A DNA stretch of 64,000 nt from Phytoseiulus persimilis (Eukaryota > Arthropoda > Arachnida > Mesostigmata > Phytoseiidae), in NCBI GenBank assembly GCA_037576195.1, contig CM075101.1:19530001-19594000 (forward strand). Reading direction: 5' to 3'. Every line of letters starts with the position of its first letter. Within the stretch, counting starts at the first letter, position 1. The translations under genes were made by a program, and so were the position numbers. A model generated the notes under the pieces. It did not search any database, was not told the origin of the DNA, and saw only the letters and a list, made by a program, of their open reading frames with translations. Positions 22,801 to 33,230 of this stretch are shown one piece after another.

Positions 22801-23377
22801 CTCTGTGGGCCGGAAATGAACTACCTCGATAGACCAGTGTGATGTCAGCGCAGAGCTTCGACTCGAACAGCGCTGCGAGATCTCGTCGGGCAGCGTTGGC
22901 CGTCGGTCGCGCAAGATCGGCCTGACTCTCGAGTTCGCGCAACGCGGCGAGGCATTCGTACTCGCGAACGAGCGACGATAGATCGCGCCCCGTCCAGCCA
23001 GTGTTCCGAACGAACTCCCTGAAGATTTGAGCATGATCGTAGTTCTTCGACGACCTGCGCTTGCCCCGGATCAGGCGCTTCTTGAGCGTCGACAAAGGTC
23101 GACTCGCTGCGCTGAACTGTGTCGCTCTAGGACACTTCTTGCCAGCGGTGTCCTGGCTCCCCGATGTCGATATGTAGTTCCCACCGCACTGCTGATGGCT
23201 GGAAGGTCCTGCACCTGGGGTGGGTTGGCATGTTTGAGCTGAGGCATACGAGGAGCCGTGGTTATGCAGATCTGGCGGGACCTGCTGCTGTTGCTGCTGC
23301 TGCTGCGGCGGCGGCGGCTGCTGCTGCTGCTGCTGTCCTGGAGGAGGCCCTGTGCCAGAGAGTGGACTCTGGCCCAT
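19893..23377 (-). CDS. BTBD7 homologue (BTB/POZ and BACK domain protein)
   Basis: Two exons on the minus strand, 23377-20092 and 19981-19893 (110-base intron, GTAGGT donor, CTTTTCAG acceptor), give 1124 residues, matching human BTBD7 in size. The start is the ATG at 23377 (AAAATGGGCC); the upstream in-frame stretch has no ATG. Order: Pro/Gln-rich segment (residues 11-36), a basic KKRLIRGKRRSSKN patch near 100 followed by DHAQIFREF as in vertebrate BTBD7, first BTB at about 170-273 (FPAHRAILCVRCPFFRELL, LIRYLYTGDLYV), second BTB from about 279 (SCHKAILAARSRFLRAAIL) split by roughly 100 low-complexity residues, BACK region (SRWVRRQAINFIREEFAAV), a poly-Ser run coded by the GAC repeat at 21342-21374, PRLFLPYFEEAKSILES, then a Gln/His-rich tail. 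The short last exon adds a 28-residue C-terminus. Vertebrate BTBD7 controls epithelial branching and adhesion; the function here is inference. Confidence 0.9.
23281..23339. repeat. CTG/CGG trinucleotide tract inside BTBD7
   Basis: A dense run of CTG, CGG and related triplets on the plus strand encodes the Gln and Pro runs of the BTBD7 N-terminus on the minus strand. Pure CTG blocks reach about five units. Such tracts vary in length between individuals. Confidence 0.8.
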
Positions 23378-26300
23378 TTTGTGGCCTCCGGCTAATGCGC
23401 TACAACAACCAATGTTTTGACCAATGTTTGATGTTGGTTCGGGCGCGGAACACGCCACCCGGGTTCACTCGAAATATTATCCCAATCGAAACCACTAGTT
23501 CTCGAACACCACCAGATGGCTGCTCACACTAAAAACATTTCACTGGACCAGTGCCGCTGTTTGCGGACTTGTACCTCGACCAGGATCCAATCAAGGGAAG
23601 AGGGAGGGTCAACACACAACGTGCAACAAACAGACACACACAGTGGGGCTTCTAGCTTCAAGAATTCATTTCAAAATACGGGCGACGGGGGGACTTCACT
23701 CGTGCAGTCCCTCGTTCGACAATGACTGCGCTGTGGAGCCACACACTCACACATACACACGGCAGAAGGCTCGCTCGATCGCTCGCTGTACAGCTCTCTG
23801 CCCCCCAAGCAGCCATTTTGCGCATGCTCGGAACCCTCCTCCAGACACCCTTCTCCCAGTATCTGGGTCAATGGGTAGAAAGGATCTCCCGCAGCCCCCT
23901 ACGTGCATGCCCACTCGCGCGCTAGATCGCCTCCGCGATCCTCTGACGTGAGTCGGACATACCCAAGGCTTGAGCTGTTGCTTACCATCCGCAGTTCGGG
24001 CAGCCAGCTCGTTCTGGGCTCGAGTTCGAGGACCGTCTCGGAGCAGGAACGAGTCGACTTTGAGGATTGGCTGCGCGTTTCGAGCGTTCGCCATGACGGC
24101 CCAAGCGGACCAGCGCCGTGAGCATGGGAGTCCTGCTGGCTGGCGGAAGTAGGAGAAACTAGCGATGACTTGCAAACATTCCTGGAATTTCGGGCTCGCT
24201 GGAGACCAGCTAGATATTTTATCGTTAATAAGAGCACCTGCAGCAGAATGTCCCGAGCCGCGCATGTCTCTCAACTTGTAGCGTCATCGAGTCGGCACTT
24301 GGTACCTCCGTGTTCTCTGACCTGTGTCGCCGGAAACGGCGCCTACCATCTTCCATTGAGCGGAAAGGGAAACGTAGTGGGTTCTGGGACTCGAGACCCA
24401 ACTCATGCCGCCGCAGTCGCACTGACCGACGCCCCGGTTTTTTTTTTTACATGAGGCGCACATCTTGACATCCTCCAACAGTTCGAGCACCAGAAACGGT
24501 GACGGAACCGGGAAATGGGTCATCGCAGAAAATAATTGAGAAACACTGCTTGCGGCGGTCCTGTGTCCGGCCTGGGCCGGCGCATGCGCTTCGCTCCAAC
24601 TTCTCTCATGCTCGGAATCGACTTTGAGAATTCCAGCAAGACCGAACTCCGCTTCAGCGATCAGTCAAGGGAATAACCCTTGACTGCCTGACCGATTGAT
24701 AATCGTTACCCTCGATGAGAACCTTGCAGTGTCGATGCGCAACAGGAGGATGTGGGAGTTCCGACTCTTCGAGAATTTATTCTAGGAGCACTCTGAGCTG
24801 TACGAACTTTCCCCCGACTCATTTGGACTTCTCCAGGAGCGTCCACCCCGGTCGAGGGCTTTCCCGTCTAGTGGGAAGTATCGGTGTCGAGCTGCCGGTG
24901 ACCAGCGCCCACCAACTCTGCATCGAGCATCCGGCCTTCATTATCGACGGCGTCGTCAGAATACCATATCCATAGCTGCCTCCGTCGGACGAAATCCAGT
25001 CCCGAGTCTGGAATTCAGTCCGGAATGAGCCGGAGAGTGGGAACTTCCGCGGGGAACAGAACGTTAAAGGGAGAGGATTTAGTTCCCATGGCCAAACTGT
25101 CATGAGCTGGATCAACTATGCCTGAGACTTGGAAGCTTTCAGCGGAATATTCTGCGCACTCGAATCCTGGGCGAACATTTCCCCGTAGTTCTTCCTCGCC
25201 TCCTTGTACGCGTGCCAGAAGTCACAAAGGACGACAGGAAATGGAGGAATGTTTAATATGGAGGCGCAAGGAAGAAGGTCGCATCCTGTCGTACGTTGCC
25301 CAAAGGCGACAAGTGGGCGTTGCAGCGATGCCACGAGGTTTCCCGAGATATGGAAGGAGAGCCAGAGAGGAGACACAGGAGAAGACCCCGAGTTGCGGCG
25401 GGAGCCTTGACGAAAATGGAATCCGACAGAAGCTTCAGAGGACCGCGTGTAGGAGACCTGGCCGCATTTTAGTCCGGAAAATGCAGAGAGGCTCCACACA
25501 GAGGGAAACCCATCCGGCCTATGAGCGCACACTGTCTCAGAGAAAATGAGTGAGCAGGAACAGCCAGAAGCAACCGGGAGCGGCGACTTCAAAACGCGAG
25601 GTTGCGGAAAATCGTTTGCGATCACCATCGGGTTCTCAAGGCCACTGCGGTCATCGGTTCGAATCGGTTATTCCGTTGCAGCTTTGATATATGTCTCGAA
25701 CAGGTGGCCAGCCGAACCGAGCAGGTCTGCCGCGAACGCTCCCCGTTTGCGAGAAACTCCGCAACAAATCCGGTCCAGACAAACGCCCAATCGCCGCACA
25801 ATATGGCTTCTCCACCTTCAGAAATCAATGTTCTTTCAGGCAGCATACGCCGTTGGTCGAAAACTCATTCAGACATCGAAGGAATAAGACACGGCACGGC
25901 ATTTCACCTCAGGGGATTCCAACCTCTCCTCGATAAGTTCTCCTCGTGATCGGCCAAGGATATAGCAAACAAAGGGATGAATACCGTTCTCGGACACTCT
26001 TTGGCATCGGTGATATTCCGAGCTGGCTGAGTACAGCGGTATGGACCGATGGATCTTCTGAGCAAGCACAACAGAATTAGTTTTCCATTGAGATGACATG
26101 AGCTCTGTGGATGCCTTTCAAATTTTCAAGATTTGTGAGCACCGTTGATCGACTCTTGTCAGGCGGACGCGTTCGTTGATACGGATTAGTTGTATCGCCA
26201 CCTCCCAACCGACCCGGAAGATGAACGAAACTCGCCGTCCACATGCCGAGTGATCGGAACGTAGTCAGAAAGAGATTCCGTTTTTTTCTCCGGAGAGTCA

Positions 26301-26719
26301 CCGGTGATTTTCGCATGAACCGTGAGACAAGTAGACAAGTGCAAAGCTCAGAGAATCTCACCGCTCGACGGAACAGAATAAGTCCACGCGTCGCCTTGTC
26401 TGGCGAAGACTCGCTGATTGTAGTTCCGACCTTTTCTCAGCGATGAAAAGTTATTCGAGATCGAGCGGGCTCACAGTCGTCAGAAGGACGGAAAGTGGTG
26501 TCTCGAGTCCCTCGCGACCTTCCAATCAGGTGAACGCCGACGTAATTCTCAGTTTGTTATGCTTTTGGCCGCGATGTTGAGCTTGCGCGGGCTTTAGGGT
26601 ATCTCTGCGACGCAGACCGGTCATCGGGTGAGATACCACGTCCGCTCGTCGAGCGAAATCTTCCCAGGAGTGGGATACTCCCAGGAGTGGGGGGAGAGGA
26701 TCTAGGCGAGAATCAGATT
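23378..26719. other. BTBD7 upstream region and intergenic DNA
   Basis: The 1 kb next to BTBD7 should hold its promoter and 5' UTR on the minus strand; no core promoter motif is convincing. A T-run lies at 24438-24449. At 26663-26691 CCCAGGAGTGGG occurs twice, 17 bases apart. No gene is recognised; frames up to 170 codons (25116-25628, minus) show no motif. Confidence 0.4.
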
Positions 26720-27037
26720 AGGAAATACAGGTAAAAGATACATAGACATGGAAGCGACCTGCCAACGGTGCGGAAAGGAGGACGAACCTGTGCTACTCGA
26801 ATGCGAAGAAACCCCAGATGCTGAGTGTACGATACAGAAAAGACTGGAACTACAAGAATGATATCCGACACCAAGAGAATACTTGAGAGGTGGGAACGAA
26901 AAAACGACCCTGACCGTATGTCCCGAAATAAGAATAACCACACCGTCGACCAGCTGAGTCATCGCTTCGTCTCTTCAGCTATGTTTGGAATGGAAATACA
27001 GCATGATGATGGTCAATAAACAATCAATCAATCAATC
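26720..27037 (+). mobile_element. 3' end of a non-LTR retrotransposon (degenerate)
   Basis: The plus frame starting near 26735 reads TCQRCGKEDEPVLLECEE followed by a short helical tail and a stop, the layout of the cysteine knuckle that ends ORF2 of many non-LTR retrotransposons (CxxC-x-CGxxE...LLEC). The usual histidine of the knuckle is not visible. About 170 bases later the sequence ends in a CAAT repeat (27013-27037), a common kind of 3' terminus for such elements. Reverse transcriptase and RNase H are absent, as in a 5'-truncated insertion. The clade cannot be told. Confidence 0.5.
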
Positions 27038-29436
27038 TTCCAACCTAATCCTGTACTCTGGCTCCTCACAACCCGGAAATGAACGCTTTGGATATTTGCG
27101 TTTGGTCGATCCTCCAATCCGACTTCTGTACTGCTCCCAAGAATCTTGACTCCCTGTAGCGGCGACTTGGTCAGGAATGGGATCGGCTGTCGACGGAGCG
27201 GCTACGGCTGATGGCTCAAAATTCCAAAAAACGTTCGTTGCTCCGCGGCGTCGGGCACTGGATGACGAACACCCTTGTTCGAGAGTGAAGATACGTGTTC
27301 GTCATCAAAATTGATAATGAACAATTTTAACGGAAAAAAAATCCCGTTTCATAGTCATAGACCTGGTATCGGAGGGCATTCATTGACGAGTAAAAGTATC
27401 GATGGTCACTTTGCCGATTTTTTCTTCTTCTTCTGTTTTCACATCTTTGCTGTCGAGCTGAAATCTTGTTTCTATTTTGTAGGTAATTCCACGCGAGAGA
27501 ACGTTTCGGAATGGTACAACTAACCATGATATTCCTTGAGATATTCGACTCGCATCACCCTTGACGTTACCGTTGAAGTCAATGGGGTGTGAATCGGAGC
27601 TTCTCGATTCTCCGAGGTTTAGCTTTTTTCGCGCCCCCTCCGCGGGCCGGGAAACGACTGAGTCCAATGGTCTTGATTCTCCGGCTCAAATATTTAGTTG
27701 GGTATGAGCTTTTCAAAAAGCTCTTCCGAGGGCCTCGGAAGTCCCGTGGAGCGAAACACATTGAGAAACTTCGGTCTGAAGACATGGACAAGTAGAACAG
27801 CTGGGCGATGTTGGCGTTTCTACAAGGCGTCAATTGCGATTGGGACAAGATGTTAATTGAGTATCTCGGAAAGCGGCTTGCTTCCGATTACATTCGGGGC
27901 ATCTCTGAGTTGGACACAACGATTCTCAGAATGCATGCGGGAATATCTGAGCGATCGCCCGTTTCAGCAGCGAAAATATTGTTTTATGGGATCATCATTC
28001 ATGAGCTCGATCGTGAAGTGAGAGGAGAATTACCATGTGCAAAAGGTTCTGAAGATCACCGCTGCATTTCCAGGAATGCGCGTCACACAACTCGCGTGAG
28101 CTCGTCATCAACTTTGAACTGAAGCACCGTTCATTAACAACTCGGATTTCGGAAATTTCCAACTGTGCAGTGATGAACCTGACACTGGCGTCTGGTTCTT
28201 GCTCTAGATTCCGCAGACGCCCCCCTCGTTTCGGCGATCCCAAGTTCTCGAAGGCTCATCTCGTATGTGTTCCCTTAGCTCATCACATGGATGATGAGTT
28301 GAGGGCTGAAAGTAATGAAACAGGGGGAAGATGTTAGATGTCGATAGAATGCCGAGATTCAGGTATGTTGGTTCTCAAGCCAGCTCGCACGAATCAATCC
28401 AAGGTGGATGATCCTGGAATCGGGGATATCGTGGAGGGTTGTCTCCAGTTTCAACCATACCAAAGTCGCTGTTGGGGAGGGAATCGTAAGCTCTTGGAGA
28501 GCAGGGAGCTTCAGTGAATGAATCTCATCTTTGACTGCCACATTCACGACCGTGGTCATTCCATGCGTTTGAACTATCTCATCACTTTCTGAGGAGCGGA
28601 TCTATCAGGAGTGGCGGAGATCTCATAAAGATCCGAACTCCGTCGTCTTCCGAGGCGATCACAAGGAACGACTTCGGATTCCGTCTCTGGTTTCCAAACA
28701 GGGGCACGTCGCGGGAAACATAAAGGTCTTGTATCTTGGAAAAATGCCGATTGCGTGAGCGGACCGGAAGTTAGCGTGATGGCAATTACCAGCGGTCGAC
28801 GGGAAGTCGGCACACGGACGCTCCCAGTAGCTACTTTGTATACGAATTCAGGACTTGCTTCTTTATTGGACGATCGCCATTTCTCTTGAGGAAAGGGAAG
28901 TCGTAATCAGCGCCACGTACTCTATTAACTTCTTCCAACGATGTCATTATGACGCGCTCTCGTGATCGGCGCTCGAGGTTTTCAGATACAGCTTTTAAGT
29001 CCCACGCCCTGATGAAACCAGGGACGAAAAGCAGTCTAATCGAAACTGGTGTTTTCGGAAACAAAAAGGGAGCATCGGACACCGGACAGCATCGAATTCG
29101 CTCAAATGAGCGTTATCTTATCGACGAAACGTCTTCCTGGGCTGGCTACAAACAGAATTGGGACAGTCTGCGGGTCATCGCTGCGTCTTTCTATACCTCG
29201 CGTTCCCAGATGGATTATTCTCCACTCCCTCGCTCATACGTTTGACTGTTTTCAAGAAGGCGAGGGTGAACCTATCTCTCCTGTTGAGTATTTAAATTTC
29301 CGGTTGGTCAGTTGTCCGATCAATCGAGCAACACAGCGAATTTTGACGAGCACTAGCGCTGGAAGTGACGCTTCTCATCTGAAAGTCCGAACAGTCGACC
29401 GCTCAGGCTAGGATTCATCGTTTTCTGGCAGTGACG
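27038..29436. other. intergenic upstream of the GILT gene
   Basis: Contains the double hairpin at 27706-27741. No coding sequence is recognised on either strand. Confidence 0.4.
27706..27741. repeat. two adjacent perfect hairpins
   Basis: GAGCTTTT, a CA loop and AAAAGCTC form an 8-bp stem at 27706-27723. The last C is shared with a second stem, CTTCCGAGG, G, CCTCGGAAG (9 bp) at 27723-27741. Such abutting stems are uncommon by chance. No polymerase III signal or known RNA family was recognised around them. Confidence 0.75.
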
Positions 29437-31526
29437 ATGGATTACCGTGTCTTCGCAGCCTACCTCCTTCTCGTCCTCATACCCCGCCCGGTGAGTAATG
29501 GGTAAGCGAGCTCATTATTCTCTCAACATCTGAACGATGCTGGAAACATCGGACCATGGGTCGGTTCAAAATAAGTTCAACTTTTCCCCCGGCCGAGTTT
29601 CAATGAATCGCGCGATCTGTGTGGTGGGCCCATGCCTCACAGCAATCAGACGCAGGGCATCTTTAGTGTTTCGGGCCGCGCTTCGAGGTGTTGAGCCGAT
29701 CACGCCGCTGGTATTCGCGTGGAGTTTCACTCAGCACAAACGGGACAAAATCGGGCGACAATTATGATGGAGTGATGCCAGAGCCCACTTAACACAGTGC
29801 GCTCGAGGGGACGCTGTGTTTTTTCCGATATTTGGAAGTTCCAGTGATGTTGAAGCAATGTCGACTCGAATGTCTGCGAAAAATTGCTCAGCTAGCTGTC
29901 GACGCGCAGGGTAGAATCACTCATACTCGACCCACGGGGAACTCGAGCAACCGGGCCGACAGTGAATCGAACAAAAAACGAACCCATTGGAGACTGATGT
30001 TTCCGATGGCGAGACTCAATATAATTCCGATGCAAGCAAAAACTCAAGACGGTTGTTCGCGCGCAATACTTGTTAGACGTTGCTCCCGGGAGTCGCCCTG
30101 GCAGACTTCGCGGAAGATCCCGGCGAAAGCTGCATGCTCTAGATTTTCTCCGAATCGAATTCCGAAACCTACCTAGCTCCTTTTCTGAGACGGGCTCTCA
30201 TAATACCAAGCATTCGCCCATATTGGACCGAAATATTTTGGAAGACCGACGATCCCCTTTCTTCAGGCGACCGGTCGGTCTCGGACCAGCATCACAGTCT
30301 TCTACGAGACGCACTGTCCAGACAGCCAGAAATTCATGAAAAATCAGGTGAGGGCTCTAGGTTTTCAGTTGAGTAGTCGGTGTGCGAGGCTTTCCGCCTC
30401 GAGGTTCAGGCCTCGACACGCGAAATGTTCCCACCTCTTCAGCATGAAATCAAGTTCCCGTTCACAGGTCGTTCCCGCTTTGGATCGTTTCAAAGATGAA
30501 GTCAGTTTTGAGCTGGTGCCTTACGGATTTGCCGATCATCGGTTTGTAAACGGAGGCTTGGCGTACGTGTTGTTTTAACTCGGTTTCTTGGGCACTATCA
30601 CTGGGATGGTGCAATATTCCTGGCGGTTCTATGTCTCCTCTCCCTGTTTTCTTCCTCGGTTCACTGGAATAAGTCCCTCGCAATTAAACATCGAGGGGTG
30701 CCGCATGCTTCGAGTGCAGGACTCTCACTCACTGTACTTCTTTCATTGCTATTCTGCAATACTACTACCTTGTGGACTCGTCTTCGTCGCTCCTCACGGC
30801 GAGCTCAATGCGGTGGACAATTCTTCCGGCGAAAAATTGAGCGTCTCGCTATTTCTAGGTTCAAGTGCCAGCACGGTAAGAAGGAATGCGAAGGCAATAC
30901 GATCCATGCATGCGCCATCAAGTACCATCCTCAACAACGTGACGACGTCGTACGTTTTGCCGCTTGTACCATGGAAGGGGGAGCGGACGTACTACATCTC
31001 GTCGACGAGGTGAGCGTCACCGTTTTGCTTCGAAGAGCTCGAGCCCACCACGAGGCATAGCATCATCTGGCAATTAGTATCGAGTCGAGATCGCACAAGG
31101 GGTTCCAAAGCTAGGACGCGTTTCGGCGACATCTAACAACGGAGGCCCCGGTTTCAGTGCGCAAAGCGCTTCAAACTCGACCTCGCCGAGATAAAGCGTT
31201 GCTCCGAGTCCAGGGAAGGTATAAGACTGCTTCAAGACATGGGAGATCGAACAGGAGTCGGGGCTCGCATCTTCTCGCCAACGAGAAGGAAATTCTCTTT
31301 CATACCCAGCACGTTCATCGATGGGGTGAGACTGTCTGGAGTTTTAAGAGTTAACAGTGAGCGATGTCTCCACTGAGCTATGTGTTGGTTGGAGATGAAC
31401 GGAATATTTTCCTCCTTTCGTGTCTTCTAATTCGGGGGTTTGCAGCACCCGCACATCGAAGAGTCCGTCGCTGACCTGTCAGAAGCTGTCTGCCGATACG
31501 CCGTCGTTAGGCCGAGGAAGTGCTGA
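29437..31526 (+). CDS. GILT-family thiol reductase (gamma-interferon-inducible lysosomal thiol reductase-like)
   Basis: Six exons join in phase: 29437-29490, 30267-30347, 30468-30562, 30859-31009, 31158-31325 and 31446-31526, giving 209 residues. Exon 1 encodes a signal peptide with core AAYLLLVLI. The redox site is CPDS (residues 35-38), in the CxxS form common in arthropod GILTs rather than CxxC. FELVPYGFA follows, then the family signature CQHG-x2-EC-x2-N-x4-C, fully matched (CQHGKKECEGNTIHAC, residues 80-95), and MGDRT near 155. Further cysteines at 113, 128, 142, 199 and 209 fit the family. Family members reduce disulfides in endosomes and lysosomes; in arthropods they are tied to immune responses. 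For exon 3 the GTACGT donor at 30563 was preferred over GTTTGT at 30541, since it restores the family spacing. The loop after MGDRT (GVGARIFSPTRRKFSF) is unlike the usual proline-rich sequence. Confidence 0.92.
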
Positions 31527-33230
31527 GATTCCGACAGGATCGTCTTCTCGTAAACGCAGCAATCCGTCGTTCAGTGTTTGATGACATCCCGTTGTGGGAG
31601 ATCATAGGCGCAAAACCAAACGACGATTCGAATCCAGAGATAACGAGGGCTGAGGAGAGCGGAATTGAACTTCTGGGATTGTAGCATAAGGTCGGAAATG
31701 TCCCCGGATGAAACTTGTTCCCTGGGTTCTGAGGCAAGCACGCGCGAACCGTAGGAAGCGTTTATGGAGGTTGAATCACCGAACGATTGTCAACCAGCTA
31801 GAGCTCTGCGCTGCAGAACCATTCCTGTCAACATGAATCCACAGTAGTCGCACAATTGAATCGAAGTGTTGAGGCTGATCGCCGAGGCTGAGAATAAAGG
31901 GTCGTTTTCCAGAGATAAAGGACAATTATTTGTATTCCTTTGGAGCACTGTTCTCGACATGGTTGTAATCTGTCGCTGGAGAAATTATCTCTCCTTCTCT
32001 GGGACCAAGTTATCCTCCCCTGATGCTGAATGCATGTCACAGCGTGGACCATACTTCGAATTTTTTAGCTTTTCGCTGCGGGCCCGATTGGGCGTCGGGA
32101 ATTCGCGGCTAGGGAATCGACGAAGCCGTGTCGGCCGTCGCCAGTTTCGAAAACCGCGCCATCTTGACCGTGCGCGATGTAAACAAGAATTTTGGGCGCG
32201 CGCCCGAGCAGAACTTTCTGAGAGCGAACTCTTCACGACAAAAAGAACACTTGTTGGCCGTCCTCGGAAAATCTTGACTCTCACTGGACAACCCTTAGAG
32301 ATTATCGATCCATCGGCGACAATGAGGTGAGTTCGACCACCGATGAAATTTCAGGTGGCAGAGTAGAAGAGATATGCTTTTTGTGGTGAAAATTCATAGG
32401 GCAGGTCTTGGCTATTTTCGGAGAAACGTTCAGATGGATTCTTTGAGTCGGAAGACTCCCGCGCAACTTCATAGAGCATTCTCGGAGTTTCCACCCGCGA
32501 AAGGACTTGAGGAGTCGGGGAGGGGGAGTACAGATTTGATGTCAACAAATGCTACTCCACAGCTCACAGCTGAGCTGTGGGTCGATTCGAATGGGGGAAT
32601 GTTCTCTCCCGATCGGGGGACCCGATACTTGCAGTGATAAGGGAGCATGTTGCTCAACGCGCCCAGTGATTCGCGAAATTTGGGGCTTCGCTCGGTGCGA
32701 TATCGCGTAGAGTTTATGAACTCTCTGCCCAGGAGTCGAACCATGGCAGCTCTGACGAGGCCGCCATAACTTATTCCATCGACCAAATGTGTGTCAATGT
32801 ATGAGTCCGAATGTGGCTTTGTTCGAGTCGACTTATGTGAGTCCCACAGTAATCCCATCTCTCCAAGAATGATCTATGCCACCTCCGTGGAGTTCGTGGA
32901 TCTCTCAGTGACACTGAGATCTGAACGTTCACGACTGCTCACACTGCGGCTGTCTCTCCGCGAGTCTTGAGGCCAAGGAAATAAATCTGTCGCTGGTGAG
33001 ACACCCGAAGATTTTCATGAGCTCAATTCTGTTGAATTCGAATCGATGGGTTGACGCCGCCAGAATACCATGGAATTCCGATTCGTCAAGTCAGAGCGAA
33101 ATCGTCCACTTAGTGATTTTGGGTCTTAGGATTAGTCTCCTGCCTCTCCCGGAACTTTTTCTCTTCTCTCCTCCTTTGAGATGACTCCGTCAAGATTAAC
33201 CGGTTTTCGCTAAAATGTTTCAGTTCGTCG
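31527..33230. other. GILT 3' region and BARD1 upstream region
   Basis: An AATAAA at 31893-31898, about 370 bases past the GILT stop, is a reasonable polyadenylation signal. The BARD1 promoter should lie near 31.9-32.3 kb. An ATG at 32322 directly before a perfect AG|GTGAGT donor at 32327 may be the true BARD1 initiation site (see BARD1 entry). Confidence 0.4.
32322..32326 (+). other. possible five-base first coding exon of BARD1
   Basis: ATGAG sits directly before GTGAGT, a perfect donor. Its phase (2 bases over) fits the acceptor at 33222-33223, so the joined frame reads Met-Ser-Ser-Ser-Met-Thr-Glu. The bases before ATG (GGCGACA) give an acceptable initiation context. It may instead be only the end of a 5' UTR exon. 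Confidence 0.35.

Noticed and set aside
31866..32330. 154-codon plus frame before BARD1
   Set aside because: Arg-rich and irregular, probably promoter or UTR; only its final ATGAG before the donor is of interest.
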